A stretch of 64,000 bases of DNA, taken from the NCBI RefSeq assembly GCF_001695855.1, contig NZ_MBSS01000007.1:62001-126000 (forward strand), in the 5' to 3' direction. The notes beneath the pieces are model-generated. The model was given only the letters and a program-made list of their open reading frames with translations, did not search any database and was not told where the DNA came from. This DNA comes from Ensifer sp. LC163. GTDB taxonomy: Bacteria; Pseudomonadota; Alphaproteobacteria; Rhizobiales; Rhizobiaceae. The translations under genes and the position numbers were made by a program. Below, piece after piece: positions 34,643-44,208 of the stretch; position 1 is the first letter of the stretch; the number at the start of each line of letters is the position of its first letter.

Positions 34643-35416
34643 TCAATCATAAAGGCAGGTGATGTATCCGCCCGACCGGCTGGCCCGGCGCTCGATCAGC
34701 GATGCCAGGCGCTTCAGTCCGCGCCCCGGTTTTCCGGCGTTGCGCTCTTTCGGATTGGGCAGCGAAACCGCGAGCAAGGCGGCCTGCCGCCTGGAAAGCT
34801 TGGCGGCGGAAACGCCGAAATGGTGGCGGGCGGCAGCCTCGATGCCGTAGATGCCATCGCCCCATTCGGCGACGTTCAGGTAGATTTCCATCATCCGCCG
34901 TTTGCTCCAGACGAAGTCGGCGACGATGGCGAGCGGCAGTTCCATCGCCTTGCGCACGAAGGAGCGGCCGTTCCAGAGAAAGAGGTTCTTCACCGTCTGC
35001 ATCGGGATGGTGCTGGCGCCGCGCGTCGATTCCCCCTCGAGCGCATCCTCCACCACGCCGCGCATCTGCCCCCAGTCGACGCCGTCGTGGACGCAGAACT
35101 GGCCATCCTCCGACATCATCACCGATTGCACCAGCGCCGGGGCTATTTGGTCGAATTCGACCCACTGCCTGTTATAGCCGCGCAAAAGGACGAGGTCGCG
35201 CAGCATCAGCGTCGAAACCGGGCGAATGAAGTCGATGAGATAGAGCGCGATCAGCGCATAGGGCAGAAGCAACAGGCCGACAACGGCAAGAACGATGCGA
35301 CGGCGATGCAAGCGCCACGTCCGACGGAGGGACGACCAGCGACTGGCGGACATATCGCCCTCCTCACGCGCCTCGGGAACGATGTCCACGGCCTGACTGT
35401 CCACCTCTCTGTCCAT
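34643..35416 (-). CDS. mtgA: monofunctional biosynthetic peptidoglycan transglycosylase
   Basis: A 257-residue inner-membrane GT51 enzyme that polymerises lipid II into glycan strands. One N-terminal membrane anchor ([20 protein letters not shown], ~40-60) is followed by the GT51 motifs: [16 protein letters not shown] with catalytic Glu, [16 protein letters not shown], and [19 protein letters not shown]. The transpeptidase domain of class A PBPs is absent, as expected. A start 21 codons later ([11 protein letters not shown], 35353) would give a more usual length. It is divergent from the FPP-synthase-like gene whose product feeds undecaprenyl carrier synthesis. Confidence 0.9.
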   Translation of the reverse strand: MDREVDSQAVDIVPEAREEGDMSASRWSSLRRTWRLHRRRIVLAVVGLLLLPYALIALYLIDFIRPVSTLMLRDLVLLRGYNRQWVEFDQIAPALVQSVMMSEDGQFCVHDGVDWGQMRGVVEDALEGESTRGASTIPMQTVKNLFLWNGRSFVRKAMELPLAIVADFVWSKRRMMEIYLNVAEWGDGIYGIEAAARHHFGVSAAKLSRRQAALLAVSLPNPKERNAGKPGRGLKRLASLIERRASRSGGYITCLYD

Positions 35417-35562
35417 CCGTTTCTCTTAGTGCATGGGCTGGCAAAGTTGAACGGGCTTTCTGGCAAAAGGCAAGGCGCTCACAGGTCTGTCCTCGACAAA
35501 GCGCACCGCCGCGACACGAAAGCCCGTTGAAAGCGCCTTTCGCGCATGTCAAAGAGCGCTGC

Positions 35563-36477
35563 ATGAGACAGGAAGCACCGACCTTCGAGACCCAATTGAA
35601 ACGCAACGCGCATGCGATCGAGACGCTGCTCGGACGTCTGCTGGGTTTGAGCATCGAGCCCGACGAGATCGGGCGACCGGAAAACCTGCTCGGCGCGATG
35701 CGCCATGGCGTGCTCAACGGCGGCAAGCGGCTGCGCCCGTTTCTGGTGATCGAATGCGCCAGCCTGCTGGGCGGAAGCTTCGATGCAGCACTTCGTGTTG
35801 GTGCTGCGCTCGAATGCGTCCACTGCTACTCACTGGTCCATGACGACCTGCCGGCGATGGACGACGACGACATCCGGCGCGGCCAGCCGACCGTGCACAA
35901 GGCCTTCGATGAGGCCACGGCCATTCTGGCCGGCGACAGCCTGCTGACCTTCGCCTTCGACATCATCGCATCGCCGGAAACGCCGCTTGCCGACGCACAG
36001 AAGACCGCACTCGTGCTTGCGCTGGCGCGCGCTGCCGGCCATGGCGGCATGGCAGGCGGACAGGCGCTCGACCTTGCGGCAGAAAAATCCACTCCTGATG
36101 AAGCTGGCATCGTCACTCTGCAGGCGATGAAGACCGGCGCGCTTCTGCGCTTTGCCTGCGAGGCGGGCGCCATCGTTGCCGGCGCCGGCGCGATCGACCG
36201 CCAGCGTCTGCGCAGCTTCGGCGAAAAGATCGGCCTGGCCTTCCAACTCGCCGACGACCTGCTCGACCTCACGGCCGACGCCGAGACCATGGGCAAGGCA
36301 ACCGGCAAGGATGCCGCGCGCGGCAAGGGCACGCTCGTCGCCCTCCACGGACAGGCCTGGGCCGAAAGCCGGCTGGAACAGTTGGTGGCAGAGGCCGAAG
36401 CTCTGCTCGAACCCTATGGCGAACGTTCGTCTATCCTTGCCGAAACCGCCCGCTTCATCGCCAATCGCAGGAATTGA
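35563..36477 (+). CDS. ispA: polyprenyl (farnesyl diphosphate) synthase
   Basis: A 304-residue trans-prenyltransferase that elongates DMAPP/IPP to farnesyl diphosphate. The first aspartate-rich motif DDLPAMDDDD lies in a HCYSLVHDDLPAMDDDDIRR-type block and the second is DDLLD, with GGKRLRPFL and GQALDLAAE also present. Short-chain product specificity is suggested by similarity to IspA. The ATG at 35563 (MRQEAPTFE) is chosen; an in-frame TTG at 35527 adds twelve unconserved residues. It is followed by hisC after 3 bp, so the two genes are co-transcribed although their pathways differ. Confidence 0.9.
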   Translation: MRQEAPTFETQLKRNAHAIETLLGRLLGLSIEPDEIGRPENLLGAMRHGVLNGGKRLRPFLVIECASLLGGSFDAALRVGAALECVHCYSLVHDDLPAMDDDDIRRGQPTVHKAFDEATAILAGDSLLTFAFDIIASPETPLADAQKTALVLALARAAGHGGMAGGQALDLAAEKSTPDEAGIVTLQAMKTGALLRFACEAGAIVAGAGAIDRQRLRSFGEKIGLAFQLADDLLDLTADAETMGKATGKDAARGKGTLVALHGQAWAESRLEQLVAEAEALLEPYGERSSILAETARFIANRRN

Positions 36478-36480
36478 ACC

Positions 36481-37536
36481 GTGAGCAAATACTGGTCGCC
36501 CATCGTTTCGACGCTCAAGCCCTATGTGCCGGGCGAGCAGCCGCGCATCGCCAACCTCGTCAAGCTCAACACCAACGAGAGCCCGTACGGCCCGTCGGAC
36601 AAGGTTCTGAGCGCGATCACCGCGGCGGCCAACGGCGATCTCAGGCTCTACCCCGACCCCTTAGCGCTTCGCCTGCGTGAAACGATCGCCGCCCGTCACG
36701 GGGTCACCGCCGGCGAGGTCTTCGTCGGCAATGGTTCGGACGAGGTTCTCGCCCACATCTTTGCCGGGCTCTTGAAGCACGACGCTCCGCTGCTCTACCC
36801 CGACATTTCCTACAGCTTCTACTCGACTTACGCCCGGCTGTTTGCGATCGACGCCGTCGAAGTGCCGCTCGACGCGCAATTCCGCATCGACCTTGCCGAT
36901 TACGACAGGGCGTGCGGTGCCATCATCCTGCCCAATCCGAATGCACCGACCGGCATCGGCTTGCCGCTTGCCGAAATCGAGCGCCTCGTTGCCGCCCATC
37001 CGGAGCAGCCGGTCGTCATCGACGAGGCCTATATCGACTTCGGCGGCCAGTCGGCGATCGCGCTGGTGCCGAAATACGAGAACCTGCTGGTCGTCCAGAC
37101 CTTCTCCAAGTCCCGTGCGCTCGCCGGCCTGCGCGTCGGCTTCGCCATCGGCCAGCGGCCGCTGATCGAGGCGCTGGAGCGGGTGAAGGACAGCTTCAAC
37201 TCCTACCCGCTTGGCCGCCCGGCCCAGGCCGGAGCGATCGCTGCGATTGAAGACGAGGCCTGGTTCGAAACGACGCGCGAGAAGATCATCGCATCGCGTC
37301 AGCGCCTCACCGGTCAGCTCGCCGAGCGCGGCTTCGAGGTCCTGCCGTCTGAGGCGAATTTCGTTTTCGCCCGCCATTCCGGCCAATCCGGCGAGACGCT
37401 GATGCAGGCGCTTCGCGACCGCGCCGTGCTCGTGCGCCATTTCGCCAAGCCGCGGATCTCCGATTTCCTGCGCATCACCGTCGGCACCGATGCCGAATGC
37501 GCGCGGCTGATCGAGGCGCTCGACGACATTCTATGA
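36481..37536 (+). CDS. hisC: histidinol-phosphate aminotransferase
   Basis: A 351-residue PLP-dependent enzyme of histidine synthesis, converting imidazole-acetol phosphate to histidinol phosphate. The PLP lysine is Lys210 ([14 protein letters not shown]), with PNPNAPTG and DEAYIDF contributing cofactor contacts. The start is GTG at 36481, three bases after the prenyl synthase stop, with AGGAATTGAACC as ribosome site. Rhizobia often have several hisC copies, so this may serve histidine or aromatic amino acid transamination. A TA-flanked mini-element follows 41 bp downstream. Confidence 0.92.
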   Translation: MSKYWSPIVSTLKPYVPGEQPRIANLVKLNTNESPYGPSDKVLSAITAAANGDLRLYPDPLALRLRETIAARHGVTAGEVFVGNGSDEVLAHIFAGLLKHDAPLLYPDISYSFYSTYARLFAIDAVEVPLDAQFRIDLADYDRACGAIILPNPNAPTGIGLPLAEIERLVAAHPEQPVVIDEAYIDFGGQSAIALVPKYENLLVVQTFSKSRALAGLRVGFAIGQRPLIEALERVKDSFNSYPLGRPAQAGAIAAIEDEAWFETTREKIIASRQRLTGQLAERGFEVLPSEANFVFARHSGQSGETLMQALRDRAVLVRHFAKPRISDFLRITVGTDAECARLIEALDDIL

Positions 37537-37577
37537 TCCGTGGCTCTGCCACTTGGCCGCGAAAGACCCATTCGCTA

Positions 37578-37674
37578 CTGCATAATTCCTTAAATCGGAA
37601 TCGATTCAAGGAATTATGCAGCAACTCAAAGTGTTACAGCGACCTTTGCGCGTCTAAATAGACGCGCGGCGCTG
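37578..37674 (-). mobile_element. TA-flanked palindromic mini-element, copy D
   Basis: A 97-bp unit, inverted relative to copy A, flanked by TA at 37576-37577 and 37675-37676. The first half is a near-perfect palindrome (CTGCATAATTCCTTAAATCG ... CAAGGAATTATGCAG); then AAAGTGTTACAGCGACCTTT and the second palindrome (GCGCGTCTAAATAGACGCGC). It is the cleanest copy together with A. It lies between hisC and a LysE-type gene. Confidence 0.83.
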
Positions 37675-37708
37675 TAAGGATCCAGCGATCCATGCCGGGG
37701 CCCTGTCC

Positions 37709-38350
37709 ATGTTCGACCTTTCGCCTTACCTCTCGCAACTCGCGGTCGCCTGGACCGCCTATCTGATTGTGACCGCATCGCCGGGCCCGGCCGTGCTTGC
37801 GATCATCACCACCTCGATCAGCCAGGGGCGCAAGGCGGGCCTGGCGCTTGCCTTCGGCGTGCTCTCGGGCAGCTACACCTGGGCGATGCTGACGGCATCC
37901 GGCCTTTCCGCGCTCATCAGCGCCTACGGACAGGTGCTCGTCATCCTGAAGATCGCTGGTGCCTGCTATCTGTTCTGGCTCGCCTACAACGCGCTGCGCG
38001 CCGCCATGCGTGGACAGACGCCACGAGCGGCGATGCCGGGTCAGGCACAGGCCTCGCTGAAGAAGCTCTATCTCAAGGGGCTCGGCATCCACCTGACCAA
38101 TCCCAAGGCCATTTTCTCCTGGATCATGCTGGTCTCGCTCGGCATGCCCGCCGGCGCACCGACTACCGTTACCGCAGCCTTCATCGCCGGCTGCATGGTG
38201 CTCGGTCTCGTGACGTTCTGCGGTTTTGCGATCGTGTTCTCGCTGCCGCCGGTGCACCGCGGCTATCTCAAGTCGCGGCGCGTCATCGAGAGCCTGATGG
38301 CGGGCTTCTTCGCTTTCGCAGGATTGAAATTGCTGACGACGCGGCTCTGA
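37709..38350 (+). CDS. LysE family translocator
   Basis: A 213-residue exporter with about six membrane segments. The diagnostic motif TASPGPAVLAI (residues 22-32) is followed by SISQGRKAGLALAFGVLSG, with KGLGIHLTNPKAIFSW in the middle. Its length equals that of the LysE-type protein at 10012-10653 but the two are clearly different family branches. The substrate is unknown (amino acids or small metabolites). It is the only gene of its unit, convergent with ispG. Confidence 0.87.
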   Translation: MFDLSPYLSQLAVAWTAYLIVTASPGPAVLAIITTSISQGRKAGLALAFGVLSGSYTWAMLTASGLSALISAYGQVLVILKIAGACYLFWLAYNALRAAMRGQTPRAAMPGQAQASLKKLYLKGLGIHLTNPKAIFSWIMLVSLGMPAGAPTTVTAAFIAGCMVLGLVTFCGFAIVFSLPPVHRGYLKSRRVIESLMAGFFAFAGLKLLTTRL

Positions 38351-38409
38351 CCTAGAACGCTTCCGGCTCAAGAAGAATCGCTCTATCTCTTTGTTTTTAC
38401 GCATTTCCT

Positions 38410-38445
38410 GGCGGAAAACCGCTTCGCACTTTTCCTGGAAGCGCT
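38410..38445. repeat. 36-nt dispersed sequence abutting the ispG stop
   Basis: Matches 22841-22876 at 28 of 36 positions; both end exactly at the base before a minus-strand stop codon (ispG here, rpoH there). It contains CTTCGCACTTTTCCTGGAA. From memory, similar 3'-flanking sequences are frequent in rhizobial genomes. Confidence 0.55.
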
Positions 38446-39699
<1,254 letters not shown>

Positions 39700-39889
39700 G
39701 AAGGCCTCTTGGTCCCCCAGGTCACGCCTGTGACCTGGTCTCATCGTTTCTGAGCGGGATGCGGACGGAAAACCGCATAAGCTTTTGCCCGCCCCGCTCC
39801 TGCTTTTCGTCCATCAGGTGGATGAGGAAAGCATCATTGTCAACGGCGACATCATGCCCTGACGGCGATTTGATGGCAGGCGCCCGGCC

Positions 39890-41074
39890 TCAATGCCCTT
39901 TTGCGTGGTCCGCATGCACCGCATGATGGGACAGCAGGAGCACCACGATGAACAGCACCGGCACCGAGGCGAAGATGATCGCAAAGCCGGTGTGCTCGGC
40001 AACAAAGCCGATCAGCGACGGTGCGAACAGCATGCCGGAATAGCCCATGAACGTTGCGACCGAGAGCCCGATGCCCGGCTGCAGGCCTGGCATGTTGCCG
40101 GCGGCCGAAAACGCGATCGGCACCATGTTGGAAATGCCGATGCCGGCAATCGCGAAACCGAGGATGGCGAGATAGGCGTTCGGCGCGAGTCCAGCCAGGA
40201 CCATGCCGACAAGCGCCGTCACCGTGCAGATGCGCAGCGTCCGCTTGGCGCCGAAGCGATCGCGGACATGGTCGCCGGCAAAGCGCATCGTCGCCATGGT
40301 CGCCGAGAAGGCGGCAAAGCCGAAACCCGATAGTTCGACGGTGGCGCCGAGTTCGTTGCGCAGGTAAAGCGCACCCCAGTCGAGCACGGTTCCCTCCGGC
40401 ACCATCGAAAACAACGCCATGATGCCGATCAGCCAGGGAAGCGGCGTCATCGGCAGGCGGAGCTTCTCCTTGGTGGCGGTGGGATGCGGCTTGTCGGCCA
40501 GGATCATCGGCCAGGCGATGGCGATGACGGTGAGGCTGAGCAGCGTCACGACCATGACATGCGGCAGGACGCCGAAGCGCGCCATCAGGAAACCGCCGAT
40601 GCCGGCACCGATCAGGCCACCGAGGCTCCAATAGGCATGGCAGGACGACATGATGGCACGGCGCATCGATTTTTCGACCTCGACCGCATTGGCGTTCATT
40701 GCCACGTCCATGGCGCCGACGAAGCCGCCGAGCAGGAACATGCCGACGGCGGCAGCCCAGACGTTCGGCAGCAGCGTCAAGAGCAAAAGCAGCGGCGACA
40801 GCAGGATGGCCGTAACCTTGACGACCTTCTGCGAGCCGACCCGGGCAATGAAGCCACCGGCGATCGGCATCAGCACCAGCGAGCCGATGCCGAACATCAG
40901 GATGAGCAGGCCGAGCACGCTTTCGCTGATGCCCAGCCGATCCTTGAATTCGGGGATCTTCGGCGCCCAGCTTCCGGTGACGAAACCGTTCATCAGGAAC
41001 AGCAGCGACACGGCGAGCCGGTTGCGGGTCATGTAACCCTGCCGGACGGCGGTGGGAGCGGAACGTTGATCCAT
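39890..41074 (-). CDS. MFS transporter (YbjJ/fucose-permease-like)
   Basis: A 394-residue transporter with about twelve membrane segments. The N-terminal MNGFVTGSWAPKIPEFKDRLG and SESVLGLLILMFGIGSL segments, and VGAMDVAMNANAVEVE in segment 4, are characteristic of the YbjJ-like branch. The ligand is unknown. It lies 30 bp downstream of the VOC-domain gene, which itself overlaps a DeoR regulator, so it is the third gene of that operon. A DeoR regulator plus MFS suggests uptake or efflux of a sugar or sugar-derived compound, by inference only. Confidence 0.83.
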   Translation of the reverse strand: MDQRSAPTAVRQGYMTRNRLAVSLLFLMNGFVTGSWAPKIPEFKDRLGISESVLGLLILMFGIGSLVLMPIAGGFIARVGSQKVVKVTAILLSPLLLLLTLLPNVWAAAVGMFLLGGFVGAMDVAMNANAVEVEKSMRRAIMSSCHAYWSLGGLIGAGIGGFLMARFGVLPHVMVVTLLSLTVIAIAWPMILADKPHPTATKEKLRLPMTPLPWLIGIMALFSMVPEGTVLDWGALYLRNELGATVELSGFGFAAFSATMATMRFAGDHVRDRFGAKRTLRICTVTALVGMVLAGLAPNAYLAILGFAIAGIGISNMVPIAFSAAGNMPGLQPGIGLSVATFMGYSGMLFAPSLIGFVAEHTGFAIIFASVPVLFIVVLLLSHHAVHADHAKGH

Positions 41075-41104
41075 GATTTTGCCTCTATGCCGGAAGCCGC
41101 CGGC

Positions 41105-41491
41105 TCAAATTGTGATTTCGATCAGATTGCCGTCGGGGTCGCGAAGCACCGCCTCATAGAAGCCGTCGCCCGTCCACCGCGCTGGCGATACCAGAATGCC
41201 CTCAGCCTCGGCCCGGGCCGCCATGGCGTCGACCGCCGCTTCGCTGCCGAGCGACAGGGCGACATGCGCCAGGCCCGTGCGCTCGACGCCTTCCGGGTCG
41301 GCCGGAGCCACCCAAGGCCCCTCCATGATTTCGATTGCCGGCCCGTCGCCAAGGGTCAGAAAGCGGGAGCGAAAACCCGGGCGGCGCCGGCTCTCATAGA
41401 CGTCGCCGATGCTGGCGCCGAAAAAATTCGACCAGAAGGATGCAACCGCCTCCAGATCCCTGGTCCAAAGGGCCACATGGGCGATGCTCAT
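41105..41491 (-). CDS. VOC family (glyoxalase/bleomycin resistance) protein
   Basis: A 128-residue protein with two beta-alpha-beta-beta-beta modules of the vicinal oxygen chelate superfamily. The first begins IAHVALWTRDLEAVASFWSNFFG with metal-ligand His5-type residue; the second begins GLAHVALSLGSEAAVD, and the last strand is LRDPDGNLIEI with the conserved Asp-Pro-x-Gly-Asn. Members are glyoxalases, dioxygenases or resistance proteins; the reaction here is unknown. The ATG at 41491 overlaps the DeoR stop (ATGA). Confidence 0.83.
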   Translation of the reverse strand: MSIAHVALWTRDLEAVASFWSNFFGASIGDVYESRRRPGFRSRFLTLGDGPAIEIMEGPWVAPADPEGVERTGLAHVALSLGSEAAVDAMAARAEAEGILVSPARWTGDGFYEAVLRDPDGNLIEITI

Positions 41492-42270
41492 CGTTCGCTT
41501 CCTCCCGCCATGACGACGGTCGTCCCCGACGCCTCGAAGGCGGCGACGTGGTGCGCCGGCGCGTCGGCCTCCAGCACCAGCGTCGTCACCTCGTCGATGC
41601 CGACGATCGCATGGGACGCGGCCGTGCCGAGCTTGTCGTTGGTAACAGCGACGAGCAGGGCGCGGCTGCGCGAGGCAATCAGCCGCTTGAACTCGGCATC
41701 CTCGAAATAGATCGCCGTCAGGCCGGCATCGACATCGGCACCACAGGTGCCGAGGATGCAAAGGTCGGGGCGCAGTTGCTCGATATCCCGCTGCGCCCGC
41801 GCGCCGACTGCGGCGCCGACGGCGCGATTGAGCGGGCCGCCGACAAGGATCAGGTCGATGCCCGGCTTCTCCATCAGGGCGGCAGCGATCAGCGGCGTGT
41901 TGGTAACAATAGTGGCCGTCAGATCCGGCTCGATAAGCTCGGCGATGGCGAGATTGGTCGAGCCGGCATCGAGGAACACCGTGCTACCAGGCGCGATGAA
42001 GCCGACCGAGGCGCGCGCAAGCGCTGCCTTGCGCTCCGGCGCCATGGCCACGCGCTGGCTCAATGTCAGCGAACTCGGCGCGAGCGGCAGCGCGCCGCCA
42101 TAGACCCGTTCGCAGAGGCCCGCTGCCGCCATCTCGCGCAGATCACGCCGGATCGTATCTTCCGAAACCCGGAACTCTGCGGCGAGATCAGCGGCCAGCA
42201 CCCGGCCGTCGGCCTTCAGCCGTTCCTGGATGCGTGTCTTTCGTTCGCGAAGGAGGAGTTCCGTGGACAT
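41488..42270 (-). CDS. DeoR/GlpR family transcriptional regulator
   Basis: A 260-residue regulator. The N-terminal helix-turn-helix (residues ~5-57) has the family signature VLAADLAAEFRVSEDTIRRDL. The C-terminal DeoRC sensor domain contains FLDAGSTNLAIAEL, VTNTPLIA and the LILVGGPLNR block that binds phosphosugars in relatives. It heads an operon with a VOC protein (four-base overlap) and an MFS transporter and probably represses it until a sugar phosphate accumulates. The 273-bp upstream region is shared with a divergent amino-acid importer; no operator could be picked out with confidence. Confidence 0.89.
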   Translation of the reverse strand: MSTELLLRERKTRIQERLKADGRVLAADLAAEFRVSEDTIRRDLREMAAAGLCERVYGGALPLAPSSLTLSQRVAMAPERKAALARASVGFIAPGSTVFLDAGSTNLAIAELIEPDLTATIVTNTPLIAAALMEKPGIDLILVGGPLNRAVGAAVGARAQRDIEQLRPDLCILGTCGADVDAGLTAIYFEDAEFKRLIASRSRALLVAVTNDKLGTAASHAIVGIDEVTTLVLEADAPAHHVAAFEASGTTVVMAGGSER

Positions 42271-42543
42271 TTCGCCAATCGTGCATAAACGTGCATGAAT
42301 CGATGAAAATGTGCATATCGAATTTTGAAAGCGATTTCAACCCGCGATCAGGCACCCCGATCGAAAAGGGCCAGATTTAACGACAGGCGCGCCTTCCGGA
42401 TGAAAATTCTGCCGATCCGGGGAAAAATCTTCATCAAAACGCTCAGGAATTGGAGTTTTATGCGCTCAAGCGACGATTTTTTTGTGCGATTGTCCCCTCA
42501 ATCCGGACGACGGGCCGGAACATGAGAAAGATGGAAAGACACG

Positions 42544-43317
42544 ATGAAACTCCTCCCCACGCTTTTCGCCGCCGCCCTCCTGCAGGTTTCCGCCTTCGCC
42601 CCGGCTGAGGCCGGTGAGAACCTCGACCAGGTCAAGTCCGCGGGCGTTCTGAAGATCGGCACCGAAGGCACCTATGCGCCCTTCACCTACCATGACAAGT
42701 CAGGCGCGCTCGTCGGCTTCGACGTCGAGATCGGCGAGGAAGTAGCCAAGAAGCTGGGCGTCAAGGCCGAGTTCCTGGAAGGCAAGTGGGACGGCCTGAT
42801 CGCCGGCCTCGACGCCAACCGCTACGACGCGGTGATCAACCAGGTCGGCATCACCGAGGAGCGCAAGAAGAAGTACGACTTCTCCGAGCCCTATATCGCC
42901 TCCAAGGCCGTGCTGATCGTCAAGGGCGACGATGCCGAGATCAAGGGCTTTGCCGACCTCAAGGGTAAGAAGTCGGCCCAGTCGCTGACGAGCAACTTCG
43001 GCAAGCTGGCTGAGGCTTCCGGCGCCGAGCTCGTCGGCACCGACGGCTTCGACCAGTCGATCCAGCTGGTTCTGACCGGCCGCGCCGATGCGACCATCAA
43101 CGACAGCCTCTCCTTCCTCGACTTCAAGAAGCAGAAGCCGGACGCCAACGTGAAGATCGCCGCCGAGCAGGCCGACGCCGATTATTCCGGCATCATCATC
43201 CGCAAGGGCGAGCCGGAACTTCTCGACGCCATCAACAAGGCGCTCGCCGACATCAAGGCGGACGGTACCTACGAGAAGATTTCGCAGAAGTACTTCGGCG
43301 CCGACGTCTCGAAGTAA
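42544..43317 (+). CDS. polar amino acid ABC transporter substrate-binding protein
   Basis: A 257-residue periplasmic protein of SBP family 3. The signal peptide is residues 1-23 (cleavage after AEA). The conserved mature start reads VLKIGTEGTYAPFTYHDKSG, then VGFDVEIGEEVAKKLG, VINQVGITEERKKKYDFSEPY and the C-terminal ADGTYEKISQKYFG. Such proteins bind cystine, glutamine or basic amino acids; the exact ligand is uncertain (cystine-like from overall pattern). It is followed by a terminator and a mini-element before the permease gene, which may keep binding protein in excess. Confidence 0.9.
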   Translation: MKLLPTLFAAALLQVSAFAPAEAGENLDQVKSAGVLKIGTEGTYAPFTYHDKSGALVGFDVEIGEEVAKKLGVKAEFLEGKWDGLIAGLDANRYDAVINQVGITEERKKKYDFSEPYIASKAVLIVKGDDAEIKGFADLKGKKSAQSLTSNFGKLAEASGAELVGTDGFDQSIQLVLTGRADATINDSLSFLDFKKQKPDANVKIAAEQADADYSGIIIRKGEPELLDAINKALADIKADGTYEKISQKYFGADVSK

Positions 43318-43332
43318 CATCCGCCTGAGATC

Positions 43333-43359
43333 GAGGCCGGTTTCTCTCCCGGCCTTTCT
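43333..43359 (+). terminator. Terminator-like hairpin after the binding-protein gene
   Basis: A 7-bp perfect stem (AGGCCGG/CCGGCCT), 8-nt loop and TTTCTC tail, 16 bp after the stop. Confidence 0.7.
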
Positions 43360-43364
43360 CGCTA

Positions 43365-43466
43365 TAGCGCGACGCGCCAGACATGACGCGCAAAGGATGC
43401 TGTAACGCTTTAAACTTGCTGCATAATCTCTGCCTTAAATCGATTTCGGTTTAGGGCATTATGCAG
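43365..43466 (+). mobile_element. TA-flanked palindromic mini-element, copy E
   Basis: A 102-bp unit in the same orientation as copy A, flanked by TA at 43363-43364 and 43467-43468: GC-rich half (GCGCGACGCGCCAGACATGACGCGC), AAAGGATGCTGTAACGCTTT, then CTGCATAATCTCTGCCTTAA ... GGGCATTATGCAG. It is inserted between an ABC binding-protein gene and its permease gene. Confidence 0.82.
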
Positions 43467-43473
43467 TATGAAT

Positions 43474-43512
43474 CGCGATCCGTTCCGGTCTCCGGAGCGG
43501 ATCGCGCTTTTT
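43474..43512 (+). terminator. Strong hairpin with T tract in the permease leader
   Basis: A 14-bp stem with one G-T pair (CGCGATCCGTTCCG/CGGAGCGGATCGCG), 5-nt loop and TTTTT. It sits 16 bp before the permease start, so read-through from the binding-protein gene must pass it. Confidence 0.85.
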
Positions 43513-43527
43513 CGAAAGGCCTGTCCC

Positions 43528-44208
43528 TTGCCAACCTGGCTCCAACTCATGCTGGATTCGCTGCCGTCCCTGCTTTGGGCCGGGCTGACATTCACCATCC
43601 CGCTGACGCTGCTTTCGTTCATTCTCGGCCTGGCGCTTGGCCTGGTGACGGCGATCGCCCGCCTCTTCGGCCCGGCGCCGGTCGTCGCGGTCGCGCGGTT
43701 CTATGTCTGGGTCATCCGCGGCACGCCGCTGCTCGTCCAACTCTTCGTGATCTTTTACGGCCTGCCGAGCATGGGCATCCTGCTCGACGCCTTCCCGGCC
43801 GCGCTGATCGGCTTCACGCTCAACGTCGGCGCCTACACCTCGGAGATCATCCGCGCGGTGATCTCCTCGGTGCCGCGCGGACAATGGGAAGCGGCCCATT
43901 CGATCGGCATGAGCTGGAGCCAGGCGATGCGGCGCACGATCCTGCCGCAGGCGGCGCGCGTTGCCGTGCCGCCACTGTCCAACACCTTCATCTCGCTGGT
44001 GAAGGATACTTCGCTTGCCGCCGCGATCACGGTTCCTGAGCTCTTCCAGACGGCCCAGCGCATCGTCGCCACCACCTACGAGCCGTTGATCCTCTATATC
44101 GAGGCGGCACTGATCTATCTCGCCATGAGCTCCGTGCTCTCCGCCCTGCAGGTGCGGCTGGAGCGCCGGTTCGCCCGCTATGGCGGCTTCCTGGAGGCAC
44201 GGACATGA
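43528..44208 (+). CDS. polar amino acid ABC transporter permease (HisM type)
   Basis: A 226-residue inner-membrane protein with five membrane segments and the EAA loop AAHSIGMSWSQAMRRTILPQA. A longer frame begins at ATG 43468, but that ATG is the edge of the mini-element and the first ~12 codons would run through a terminator hairpin. The TTG at 43528 (PTWLQLMLDSLPSLLW) with GAAAGG nine bases upstream is therefore preferred; ATG 43549 is a third option. The 3' end overlaps the ATPase gene (ATGA). It is part of an importer with the upstream binding protein. Confidence 0.85.
   Translation: MPTWLQLMLDSLPSLLWAGLTFTIPLTLLSFILGLALGLVTAIARLFGPAPVVAVARFYVWVIRGTPLLVQLFVIFYGLPSMGILLDAFPAALIGFTLNVGAYTSEIIRAVISSVPRGQWEAAHSIGMSWSQAMRRTILPQAARVAVPPLSNTFISLVKDTSLAAAITVPELFQTAQRIVATTYEPLILYIEAALIYLAMSSVLSALQVRLERRFARYGGFLEART

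Noticed and set aside
43468-43527. ATG 43468 as permease start
   Set aside because: The ATG is created at the border of a mini-element and the first codons would be encoded by a terminator hairpin; TTG 43528 has a GAAAGG site and starts at the conserved region.
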